Shown: positions 1-5,682, numbered from the stretch's first letter. The stretch is 5,682 bases of DNA from Clostridia bacterium (GCA_012520135.1 JAAYOX010000180.1:1-5682), one strand, 5' to 3'. A program made the numbers and translations. The notes: generated from the sequence alone by a model not told the origin.

Positions 1-1027
1 AGGTACCCTGCAAAACATTTATGAATATCAAACCATGATTTGCGAGCTTACCGGCATGGAAGTCTCCAATGCTTCCATGTACGACGGAGCCAGTGCTTTG
101 GCAGAAGCAGCCGTTATGGCCTGTGAGCAAACCAGACGGAAAGAACTTGTTATTTCCAATGCCGTTCACCCGGAATACCGGGAGACAGTGCAAACTTATA
201 CGGAAACCCAGAACCTAACCGGTAAGCCGGTAGCCTTCAAAGACGGAGTTACCGATATTGACCAGGTAAAGGCTTTAGTCAATGACAAGACTGCCGCCGT
301 TATCGTTCAATATCCTAACTTCTTCGGTAATGTTGAGGACCTCAAGGCGTTAGCCGAAGTGGCTCATGCCCAAAAGGCCCTTTTGGTAGTGGCTGTGGCG
401 GATCCCGTTTCTCTGGGTGTTCTGGAATCCCCCGGAGCTCTGGGTGCTGATATTGTAGTAGGCGAAGGCCAAAGCTTTGGTAACCCTGTCAGCTTTGGAG
501 GACCTCATATCGGCTTTTTTGCCGCCAGGGAAAAATACGTCCGCCGGATGCCCGGACGGATCGTAGGCGCTACCGTCGATAACAAAGGTCAGAGAGCTTT
601 TGTTCTGACCCTCCAGGCACGGGAACAACATATCAGGATAGAGAAAGCTACTTCCAATATCTGCTCCAATCAGGCCTTAAACGCTTTGGCAGTCAACATG
701 GCTTTATCGGCCATCGGTAAGAAAGGACTGCAGGAGATGGCAATGCAATGCTTGCAAAAGGCTCATTACGCTTTCAACCAATTAACCTCTCTTCCGGGTG
801 TGGAAGCAGCCTTCCCAGGCAAACCTTTCTTCAAGGAATTTGTGATTAAACTCCCTCAAGATCCTGAAAAAGTTAACGAAGCTCTGGTTAAGGACAAGAT
901 TATTCCGGGACTGCCTTTAAAGAGATTCTATCCTGAACTGGGGAACGCTTTATTGGTCTGCGTCACGGAACTGAGAACGAAAGCAGAAATAGATCTGTTG
1001 GCGGAAAGATTGGGGGGACTGAAATAG
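1..1027 (+). CDS. gcvPA: Glycine dehydrogenase (decarboxylating) subunit 1, GcvPA, 5'-truncated by the window
   Basis: This is the alpha half of the split P-protein of the glycine cleavage system. With GcvPB it decarboxylates glycine in the cytoplasm and loads the aminomethyl group onto lipoylated GcvH. The reading frame is already open at base 2, where GTLQNIYEYQTMICELTGM and then SNASMYDGASAL match the conserved first third of GcvPA. The ATG at 35 is therefore internal and not the real start. About 341 residues are visible; the family is usually near 445, so roughly 100 N-terminal residues lie outside the window. Other typical stretches are VQYPNFFGNVED, GEGQSFGNPVSFGGPHIGFF, the basic RRMPGRIVG and the helix around EKATSNICSNQALNAL. 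The PLP lysine is on the partner subunit, not here. The TAG stop at 1025-1027 is followed immediately by the gcvPB ATG, which implies translational coupling. No frameshift or lost motif is seen. Confidence 0.97.
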   Translation, partial: GTLQNIYEYQTMICELTGMEVSNASMYDGASALAEAAVMACEQTRRKELVISNAVHPEYRETVQTYTETQNLTGKPVAFKDGVTDIDQVKALVNDKTAAVIVQYPNFFGNVEDLKALAEVAHAQKALLVVAVADPVSLGVLESPGALGADIVVGEGQSFGNPVSFGGPHIGFFAAREKYVRRMPGRIVGATVDNKGQRAFVLTLQAREQHIRIEKATSNICSNQALNALAVNMALSAIGKKGLQEMAMQCLQKAHYAFNQLTSLPGVEAAFPGKPFFKEFVIKLPQDPEKVNEALVKDKIIPGLPLKRFYPELGNALLVCVTELRTKAEIDLLAERLGGLK

Positions 1028-2482
1028 ATGCAGGAAAAACTGATCTTTGAAAAGAGCGTACCCGGTAGACGTGCCGTTGTCTTCCCGGAACTTGACGTCC
1101 CTGCTGTTGATTTGGACAGTCTCATTCCCAAGGAAATGCAAAGGAAAGAACCGGCTAAATTGCCGGAAGTTAGTGAGAATGAAGTGGTTCGCCACTTTAC
1201 CCGCTTATCCCAGATGAATTTTGGCGTAGATACCGGTTTTTATCCTCTGGGCTCCTGTACCATGAAGTACAACCCGAAAATCAATGAGGAAACCTCCCGT
1301 TTGCCCGGGTTTAGCCAGCTTCATCCTTACCAACCGGAGAGTACCGTACAGGGAGCTCTGCAGCTCATGTATGAGACCGTTGCTGATTTGTCAGAAATAG
1401 CCGGCATGAATTTCGGTACCCTGCAAGCGGCGGCCGGTGCTCACGGTGAATTAACCGGCATGATGATTATCAGAGCCTATCATCAAAGCCGGGGCGATGT
1501 GAAAAGAACCAAGGTCATCGTGCCTGATTCCGCTCATGGTACCAACCCGGCAACGGCAGCCCTTTGTGGCTTTAAGATTGTGGAAATTAAGTCAATGCCT
1601 AATGGGGAAGTAGATGTAGAGGCATTGAGAAAGGCCGTTGACGACGAAACTGCCGGTTTGATGCTGACTAACCCCAATACAGTGGGTGTTTTTGACCCCA
1701 ATATTCAAGAGATTGCCAGGATTGTTCATGATGCGGGAGGACTGTTGTACTACGACGGTGCCAATATGAACGCCATCATGGGCTATGCCCGTCCCGGGGA
1801 TATGGGCTTTGATGTTATTCACTTCAATTTGCACAAGACTTTCTCCACTCCTCACGGTGGCGGCGGTCCCGGTGCCTGTTATGTAGGAGTTAAGGACTTC
1901 CTGGTTCCTTTCTTACCGAAACCGGTGGTGCAATTCGATAAGGACCAAAATCGCTATTACTTTGACTACGATCGGCCTCAGTCTATTGGCCGGGTAAAAG
2001 CTTTTTACGGCAACTTTGGCGTTGTAGTCAAAACTTACACTTATTTACGTGCTCTGGGAGGAGCAGGTTTGAAGCAGGCCAGCGGTAATGCGGTCTTAAA
2101 TGCCAACTATCTGTTGAGCCTTCTGAAACCCCATTACCATGTAGCTTTTGACCGGACCTGTATGCACGAGTTCATCATTACTCCCAAGAATCTGAAAGAT
2201 ACCGGCATCCGGACTCTGGATATCGCCAAGAGGTTGTTGGATTACGGCTATCATCCTCCCACAGTTTACTTCCCGTTGATTGTGGATGAAGCCATGATGA
2301 TTGAACCGACGGAAACGGAAACCAAAGAGACTTTGGATAGTTTCGCCGAAGCATTGATTAATATTGCTAAGGAAGCAAGGGAGAATCCGGAACTGGTTAC
2401 CGGTGCACCCCGCAATACCATCGTCGGTCGTCTTGATGAAGTAAGGGCCGCTCGCCAGCCTAACCTTCGCTATACCGAATAG
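1028..2482 (+). CDS. gcvPB: Glycine dehydrogenase (decarboxylating) subunit 2, GcvPB
   Basis: This is the PLP-binding beta half of the glycine cleavage P-protein, partner of GcvPA in the glycine decarboxylation step. It is 484 residues long, a normal full length for the family. Visible motifs in order are FYPLGSCTMKYNPK (71-84), the glycine-rich AAAGAHGELTGM (134-145), DSAHGTNPATA (167-177), LTNPNTVGVFDP (213-224), YYDGANMNAIMG (241-252), and the cofactor site HFNLHKTFSTPHGGGGPG, in which Lys270 is the expected Schiff-base lysine. The C-terminal part has YHPPTVYFPL and EPTETETKETLD, also typical. The ATG directly follows the gcvPA stop with no gap. A G-run at 1012-1017 about 10 nt upstream could act as a wobble-pairing Shine-Dalgarno site, otherwise coupling would deliver ribosomes. 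It is the last gene of its operon, since a strong terminator begins 9 nt after its stop. All key residues are intact. Confidence 0.98.
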   Translation: MQEKLIFEKSVPGRRAVVFPELDVPAVDLDSLIPKEMQRKEPAKLPEVSENEVVRHFTRLSQMNFGVDTGFYPLGSCTMKYNPKINEETSRLPGFSQLHPYQPESTVQGALQLMYETVADLSEIAGMNFGTLQAAAGAHGELTGMMIIRAYHQSRGDVKRTKVIVPDSAHGTNPATAALCGFKIVEIKSMPNGEVDVEALRKAVDDETAGLMLTNPNTVGVFDPNIQEIARIVHDAGGLLYYDGANMNAIMGYARPGDMGFDVIHFNLHKTFSTPHGGGGPGACYVGVKDFLVPFLPKPVVQFDKDQNRYYFDYDRPQSIGRVKAFYGNFGVVVKTYTYLRALGGAGLKQASGNAVLNANYLLSLLKPHYHVAFDRTCMHEFIITPKNLKDTGIRTLDIAKRLLDYGYHPPTVYFPLIVDEAMMIEPTETETKETLDSFAEALINIAKEARENPELVTGAPRNTIVGRLDEVRAARQPNLRYTE

Positions 2483-2490
2483 AATCATAG

Positions 2491-2525
2491 AAACCCTGCC
2501 TCCGGGCAGGGTTTTATGTATTTTT
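2491..2525 (+). terminator. Intrinsic terminator after gcvPB
   Basis: A perfect 10-bp stem (2491-2500 pairing with 2505-2514) is capped by the loop TCCG closed by a C-G pair, which in RNA is a UNCG-class stable tetraloop. It is followed by a T-rich stretch (2512-2527) interrupted by ATG-A. It begins 9 nt after the gcvPB stop and should end the glycine-cleavage transcript. The A-rich bases before the stem are too few for a strong terminator in the reverse direction. Confidence 0.92.
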
Positions 2526-2530
2526 ATCCA

Positions 2531-2540
2531 TTAATATTAA
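2531..2540. repeat. 10-bp AT-only palindrome upstream of the small cysteine protein gene
   Basis: TTAATATTAA is a perfect palindrome between the gcvPB terminator and the ribosome binding site of the next gene. It lies where a promoter or operator for that gene would be expected, about 50 nt upstream of its ATG. I could not place a convincing -35/-10 pair around it, and a palindrome of this length can occur by chance in AT-rich DNA. Confidence 0.3.
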
Positions 2541-2574
2541 CGCTTAAAGAGGGGTATTGCTAAGGATAAAAGAT

Positions 2575-2581
2575 AAGGAGG
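2575..2581 (+). promoter_or_regulatory. Ribosome binding site of the DUF1540-like gene
   Basis: AAGGAGG is a near-perfect Shine-Dalgarno sequence. It decides between two overlapping ATGs. The ATG at 2589 lies 7 nt downstream, at ideal spacing, and opens the conserved cysteine-protein frame. The ATG at 2582 directly abuts the site and is in a different frame. Confidence 0.85.
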
Positions 2582-2588
2582 ATGGCTG

Positions 2589-2768
2589 ATGGACTTGCGA
2601 GTGCCTACCGGCAGTCCCATTAACAGAGTTAAATGTGTAGTAGATACCTGCCGGTACAACGACAAGGGCAAATATTGTATGGCCGATAGTATCGAAATTC
2701 AATATCCCCAAGCTAAAAATACCCAAGAAACCGATTGTGCTACTTTCAGACCTGCAGGAGAAGGATAA
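2589..2768 (+). CDS. Small four-cysteine protein, DUF1540-like
   Basis: This 59-residue protein has the pattern of the DUF1540 family common in Clostridia and other anaerobes. VKCVVDTCRYN (14-24) is followed by a cysteine at residue 30 in YCMADSIEIQ, and the protein closes with ETDCATFRP. The four cysteines (16, 21, 30, 50), in the arrangement C-x4-C-x8-C-x19-C, suggest binding of a metal ion such as zinc, but that is inference and the family has no firmly known function. No signal peptide or membrane segment is present, so the product is probably cytoplasmic. The start is set by AAGGAGG 7 nt upstream. The gene stands alone between the gcvPB terminator and a structured non-coding element, so it is probably its own transcription unit. 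I found no convincing promoter or dedicated terminator for it. The family call is from pattern recognition by eye. Confidence 0.88.
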   Translation: MDLRVPTGSPINRVKCVVDTCRYNDKGKYCMADSIEIQYPQAKNTQETDCATFRPAGEG

Positions 2769-2808
2769 ATGACAAACTAGCTGTTATTTTTCAGTGTTGA
2801 TAAACCTT

Positions 2809-2918
2809 TAAGGCTGATAATGTTCGTTTCGCTACGGCGGAGTGCCTACGCCGTTACCGGCAGCAAGCTGCCGACGGCTATGGCCCAACGCCTGCTCCAC
2901 GAAACATTATCAGCCTTA
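2809..2918. repeat. 110-bp structured inverted-repeat element (MITE/REPIN-like candidate)
   Basis: Two AT-rich 16-bp arms (2809-2824 and 2903-2918) are perfect reverse complements and enclose a GC-rich core (49 of 71 bases G/C from 2830 to 2900, about 69%). The outer stem can be lengthened by pairing 2827-2831 with 2900-2904 and bulging out 2823-2826. Inside, 2858-2863 pairs with 2868-2873 around the loop CAAG, and 2850-2854 pairs with 2874-2878, giving a long nested hairpin. An alternative is 2834-2839 with 2849-2854. No poly-T tract follows, so it is not a standard terminator. There is no convincing gene inside. Sharp base-composition boundaries and nested palindromes are typical of dispersed non-autonomous or extragenic palindromic repeats, but only one copy is visible. 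It could instead be a structured RNA or a leader of the regulator operon. Confidence 0.65.
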
Positions 2919-2940
2919 TGTTATTTGAGGATACAGAAAA

Positions 2941-2964
2941 GATAGATTTGTGTGTTAATCTATC
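2941..2964 (+). promoter_or_regulatory. 8-bp inverted repeat just upstream of the response-regulator ribosome binding site
   Basis: GATAGATT (2941-2948) and AATCTATC (2957-2964) are perfect reverse complements separated by 8 nt. The repeat ends 3 nt before the GGAGG of the response regulator. It may be an operator, for example for autoregulation, or an mRNA hairpin close to the ribosome binding site. OmpR-type regulators more often bind direct repeats, so autoregulation through this site is only a possibility. Confidence 0.4.
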
Positions 2965-2967
2965 CTT

Positions 2968-2974
2968 GGAGGTG
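2968..2974 (+). promoter_or_regulatory. Ribosome binding site of the response regulator
   Basis: GGAGGTG lies with its GGAGG core 7 nt before the ATG at 2980, which supports that start. It sits immediately downstream of the 2941-2964 hairpin. Confidence 0.85.
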
Positions 2975-2979
2975 AAAAG

Positions 2980-3657
2980 ATGGCTTATCGGATCCTGCTG
3001 GTGGAAGATGACCCCGAACTGAATGAAATCATTACCGACTATTTTATCGAAAAAAGCGGCGGTACTTTTCAGCTGGAGGTAGCCGAGACCGGCGATGAAG
3101 GTCTGGAAAAATGTATTGACAATAACTATGACTTAGTGCTGTTGGATGTAATGCTGCCGGAAGTTGATGGGTTTACCATCTGTAGGGAACTGAGAAAACA
3201 CAGTGATGTTCCTATTATTTTCTTAACGGCAAGACATGATGAAAGGGACCGGCTGTATGGATATAACCTTGGTGGCGATGATTACGTAGCCAAGCCCTTT
3301 TCTTTGGCGGAGCTTTATGCCAAAGCTTTGGCTTTGATTAAGCGCACCAAAGGGATAGTGAGAAATGAAACCATTACTGCCGGTAGAATAAGCTTGAACC
3401 CCTTCCATTATACGGTTTTTATGGATGATGAAGAAGTAGAGCTAACACCCACCCAATTTGCGATTTTAAAAATTCTAATGGAGAATGCCGGCAGGGTGGT
3501 CAGCAGGGAAAGCCTCATCATTCGCATTTGGGGCTATGATTTTGAGGGCAATGAACGGGTCATCGACAACCATGTGAAAAAGCTTCGGCGGTCCCTGGGT
3601 GATGCTGCCGGCCAAATAAAAACCGTTTTCGGGAAAGGGTATAAACTGGAGGGGTAG
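2980..3657 (+). CDS. OmpR/PhoB-family response regulator transcription factor
   Basis: This 225-residue cytoplasmic DNA-binding regulator is of standard length. The N-terminal receiver domain (about 3-120) has the acidic pocket Asp10/Asp11 in LLVEDDPE, the phospho-acceptor Asp56 in YDLVLLDVMLP, the switch Thr83 in FLTA and the conserved Lys105 in DDYVAKPFS. The C-terminal winged-helix domain (about 127-225) has LTPTQFAILKILMENAGRVV, the recognition-helix region RVIDNHVKKLRRSL and the wing ending in TVFGKGYKL. All phosphorelay residues are present, so it should be activated by phosphorylation from the kinase encoded 3 nt downstream. The start is supported by GGAGG 7 nt upstream. Overall it resembles VanR-like regulators of Clostridia, but the regulon cannot be read from this window, as no transporter or resistance gene adjoins it. 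A hairpin before its ribosome binding site may contribute to control. Confidence 0.97.
   Translation: MAYRILLVEDDPELNEIITDYFIEKSGGTFQLEVAETGDEGLEKCIDNNYDLVLLDVMLPEVDGFTICRELRKHSDVPIIFLTARHDERDRLYGYNLGGDDYVAKPFSLAELYAKALALIKRTKGIVRNETITAGRISLNPFHYTVFMDDEEVELTPTQFAILKILMENAGRVVSRESLIIRIWGYDFEGNERVIDNHVKKLRRSLGDAAGQIKTVFGKGYKLEG
3648..3654 (+). promoter_or_regulatory. Ribosome binding site of the histidine kinase, inside the regulator gene
   Basis: GGAGGGG overlaps the last codons of the response regulator and lies 6 nt before the GTG at 3661. It supports that GTG as the kinase start, because the next in-frame ATG would begin inside the first membrane helix. The arrangement implies coupled translation of the two genes. 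Confidence 0.8.
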
Positions 3658-3660
3658 GCA

Positions 3661-5358
3661 GTGAAAGAGAATAAAGTAAAAAGGGCAATCTACCTTCGTA
3701 TCTTTGCGGGTTTTTTGGCTGTGTACCTGGTATTGATGGCCGGCTTTAGTATCTATTCAATTTTCCAGTGGAATAAAGTTGAAAGGTTAGATTTTTACCA
3801 CAGGGCCGCACTGCACAATAGTACTGTCGAAAGGACACTGCAAAATTATCTTGACAGTGAAAACCGGATTATTGATATCTCAAAATTCAGAAGGGATTTG
3901 GCCCCCAACTCACATGTGTTTACCTTTGGCGGGAGGGAGCTGGCTGTGTACACCGGCGATTATGACCTGGTTTATCATACAAATGATTACTGGATTTGCA
4001 ATTTTGAAGAATTTACCGAGGGAAACACAACGTATTTTGGAAGTGCTTATCTAAATCTGAAGGATTGGTTCAGTGTGGAGGAAATAGCGGAGCTGGAGAA
4101 TTATATGTCTGCTGATCCTAAGCCCCGGCAGGCAGGGGATCTTGTTAGCTATTCAATTAGATTAGACGGACTTTGGCTGGATGAAGAAATGATTATTCCC
4201 GACAAGATAGTGGTTACCCCTATATATGCGGAAAGAGTTGATGAAGACGGGTGGGTTGCGTCAAGCCGTTGGGGAGGCGATGAGCAGGTTGTCTATATTG
4301 CCAACTCTGAAGTTACAGAAGCCTTGCCCTATTTCAAGCGAGGCACTATTCCATCAAACAGGTATCCACTGGATAAAGAAAAACAAACCCAGCTCCGGAG
4401 TTTGGTGCTGGACCGGGAGAAAATGAAGGAACATATTGAACAGGGCCAAATAGGCCACATTCTAATCAAAAAAACTGATTTACTGACCTATCGTTATTAC
4501 GTGGTACTGCCGTACCGGCACATGATAAGAGCACTGGAGGAGGGCAGCTATTACAGTGACTTTTGGACGGTGGTTGCAGGGGAAGTTGATTTGTGGGAGA
4601 AAAACGCAGGTACCTTGGTTTCTGTGTGGCTCAGCTGTTTGTTTATCTTTTTGATCGCCGCTTTGATACTCTCATTTCAGACCTACCGCACTTATCAAAA
4701 GAGGGAAGAGCTTGAACGACACCGGCGGGAGTTGACTTATGCTCTGGCCCACGATTTGAAAACGCCTCTAAGCATTATTTCCGGCTATGCCCAAAATCTC
4801 ATGGAGAACGTCCGGACGGAAAAAAGGGAACACTATGCCGGGAGAATTAGGGAAAAGGTAGAACAGATGGATGGGATCATCCGGGAAATGCTGGACTTGT
4901 TCAGGCTGGAAGCCGAGGCCCGGCCAATTGTCTACCGGGAAGTATCCCTTGGGGAACTCTGCAGGGGAATAATTGACCGTTATGGTGATGTTTGTAGTGA
5001 AAGATCCCTAAAGATCCTGCTTGAAGGTGACCAAATCATCAAGGCTGACCCTACTTTAATCAAAAGAGTGCTTGACAATTTTTTTGTCAACGCTCTTGCT
5101 CATACTCCGAATAACGGAATGATCAAGATCAGCATCTCCAATGACATTCTGGAGTTTTTTAACAGCGGCAGCCATATACCTGAGGAGAAAATAGAGGAGA
5201 TTTGGCAGCCCTACCGGAAAGCCGAAGGGTCCCGAAGTTCCACCAACGGTACCGGCCTGGGTCTGGCCATTGCGGGTAGGATTTTGGAAGCCCATCAATA
5301 TCCCTATGGTGCCAAAAACAGCGAGGGCGGGGTAAGCTTTTGGTTTAAATTTGCTTAA
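3661..5358 (+). CDS. Membrane sensor histidine kinase with large extracytoplasmic domain and no HAMP
   Basis: This 565-residue kinase starts at GTG and is the partner of the regulator encoded 3 nt upstream. A short basic N-terminus is followed by membrane helix 1 (about 12-36), a roughly 280-residue extracytoplasmic region (about 38-316) that I do not recognise, and membrane helix 2 (about 317-339). Only about 25 residues separate helix 2 from the phosphorylated histidine, too few for a HAMP domain. The HisKA motif is ALAHDLKTPLS with His364, and the HDxxT pattern suggests phosphatase activity as well. The ATPase domain has the N box LDNFFVNALAHTP (Asn473, Asn477) and the G2 loop NGTGLGLAI (529-537). 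The G1 box reads FFNSGSHIPEEKIEEIW, with Asn501 where DxGxGI kinases have Asp, a variant also known in VanS-like kinases. The sensor region holds many aromatic residues and a tract near 193-216 rich in Asp/Glu/Trp. The signal is unknown. Confidence 0.95.
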   Translation: MKENKVKRAIYLRIFAGFLAVYLVLMAGFSIYSIFQWNKVERLDFYHRAALHNSTVERTLQNYLDSENRIIDISKFRRDLAPNSHVFTFGGRELAVYTGDYDLVYHTNDYWICNFEEFTEGNTTYFGSAYLNLKDWFSVEEIAELENYMSADPKPRQAGDLVSYSIRLDGLWLDEEMIIPDKIVVTPIYAERVDEDGWVASSRWGGDEQVVYIANSEVTEALPYFKRGTIPSNRYPLDKEKQTQLRSLVLDREKMKEHIEQGQIGHILIKKTDLLTYRYYVVLPYRHMIRALEEGSYYSDFWTVVAGEVDLWEKNAGTLVSVWLSCLFIFLIAALILSFQTYRTYQKREELERHRRELTYALAHDLKTPLSIISGYAQNLMENVRTEKREHYAGRIREKVEQMDGIIREMLDLFRLEAEARPIVYREVSLGELCRGIIDRYGDVCSERSLKILLEGDQIIKADPTLIKRVLDNFFVNALAHTPNNGMIKISISNDILEFFNSGSHIPEEKIEEIWQPYRKAEGSRSSTNGTGLGLAIAGRILEAHQYPYGAKNSEGGVSFWFKFA

Positions 5359-5682
5359 TTAGTTTTGCTGCTCTATTTTCTTTTTAAGCCACAGGTAATG
5401 GAGTTCTTCATCAATGAGGTGCTCCCAAAACATGTCCCGTAGTTCAAAATCTTTGATTTGAGCGATGGTCTGACGGTAGTCGGCCATCGCCTTTTCTTCG
5501 GCGGCGGCACCTGCTTTCATGAGGGGAAGCAGCCCCGTTAAATCTTGGGCGGCACTGACTGTTGAACTGAATAGCTTAAGCCCTGCATCTGTTAAAGAAT
5601 TTTTAAGGTTGTTGATAGCATTATCCTCGACAGGGAACAGTTCTGTTAATTTGCCTCTTATAGCGGTTACATGGTCACTTTC
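5359..5682 (-). CDS. Ferritin/rubrerythrin-like protein, C-terminal part (5' end outside the window)
   Basis: Read on the minus strand, the frame is open from the window edge to a TAA at 5361-5359, giving 107 residues. The last 50 look like the second helix pair of a ferritin-like diiron four-helix bundle. AAAEEKAMADYRQTIAQI has the Glu/Tyr pattern of helix C, and LRDMFWEHLIDEELHYLWL contains the ExxH motif (E92, H95 of the visible part) of helix D. The visible part begins with ESDH, which could be the ExxH of the first helix pair. The segment between the pairs, around DAGLKLFSSTVSAAQDL, is longer than a simple crossover. Likely roles are iron binding or oxidative-stress defence, but the exact family is unassigned. 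The start and promoter lie beyond base 5682. The gene is convergent with the histidine kinase, and the two stop codons touch. Confidence 0.8.
   Translation of the reverse strand, partial: ESDHVTAIRGKLTELFPVEDNAINNLKNSLTDAGLKLFSSTVSAAQDLTGLLPLMKAGAAAEEKAMADYRQTIAQIKDFELRDMFWEHLIDEELHYLWLKKKIEQQN

Noticed and set aside
35..37. ATG at 35 as the start of gcvPA
   Set aside because: The frame is open upstream to the window edge and encodes conserved GcvPA residues (GTLQNIYEYQT), so this Met is internal.
1416..1427. Shared GGTACCCTGCAA at the window start and in gcvPB
   Set aside because: The match is short (GTLQ in both proteins) and does not sit at homologous positions in the two P-protein halves; it is taken as coincidence rather than a repeat.
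2096..2488. 130-codon minus-strand ORF inside gcvPB
   Set aside because: It lies antisense to a highly conserved coding region and has no family resemblance; it is a shadow. The other ORFs overlapping gcvPA, gcvPB, the regulator and the kinase in other frames were rejected for the same reason.
2544..2726. 60-codon minus-strand ORF over the small cysteine gene
   Set aside because: It is the antisense shadow of the DUF1540-like gene, which has a strong ribosome binding site and a recognisable family pattern.
2797..2821. TTGATA ... GATAAT as a promoter for the two-component operon
   Set aside because: The two boxes are only 13 nt apart, too close for a sigma-A promoter, and the second box lies inside the repeat arm.
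2830..2900. Possible short coding remnant in the GC-rich core of the repeat
   Set aside because: The core lacks stops in more than one frame only because it is GC-rich; there is no start with a ribosome binding site, and the nested palindromes explain the sequence better.
2925..2948. TTGAGG ... TAGATT as a promoter just before the response regulator
   Set aside because: Spacing is only 12 nt and the second hexamer is a poor match, so no promoter is called.
5332..5358. TAAGC/GCTTA stem as a terminator at the end of the kinase gene
   Set aside because: Only 5 bp, AT-rich and with a loop of about 15 nt; too weak to call, even though T-rich sequence follows.

Overview
The window looks like a piece of a Gram-positive, anaerobic Clostridia-type genome (Bacillota). 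This is inferred from the two-subunit glycine dehydrogenase (separate GcvPA and GcvPB), a small DUF1540-type cysteine protein, strong AAGGAGG/GGAGG ribosome binding sites, moderate GC content, and a VanR/VanS-style two-component pair. I cannot name the genus.

Layout. Positions 1-2482 hold the end of a glycine-cleavage operon: gcvPA (5' end outside the window) followed directly by complete gcvPB, closed by a strong intrinsic terminator (2491-2525). Positions 2589-2768 encode a 59-residue four-cysteine DUF1540-like protein that is easy to miss because of its size. Positions 2769-2979 are non-coding and contain a 110-bp, highly structured, MITE/REPIN-like inverted-repeat element (2809-2918) and a small 8-bp hairpin (2941-2964) just before the next ribosome binding site. 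Positions 2980-5358 encode an OmpR/PhoB-type response regulator and a membrane histidine kinase with a large extracytoplasmic sensor region and no room for a HAMP domain. Positions 5359-5682, on the minus strand, hold the C-terminal 107 residues of a ferritin/rubrerythrin-like four-helix-bundle protein. Its stop codon directly abuts the kinase stop codon.

How the genes relate. GcvPA and GcvPB together form the PLP-dependent P-protein, which decarboxylates glycine and passes the aminomethyl group to lipoyl-GcvH; gcvT and gcvH would be expected upstream. The terminator separates this unit from what follows. The regulator and kinase form one operon (3-nt gap, kinase ribosome binding site inside the regulator gene) and should form a phosphorelay that responds to an unknown envelope signal. 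No target gene such as an ABC transporter is visible. The ferritin-like gene is convergent, and nothing in the sequence links it functionally to the kinase.

Most of the window is ordinary metabolism and regulation. The parts most worth a second look are the structured 110-bp element, the unrecognised sensor domain of the kinase, and the small cysteine protein. I see no evidence for a wholly new biological system.
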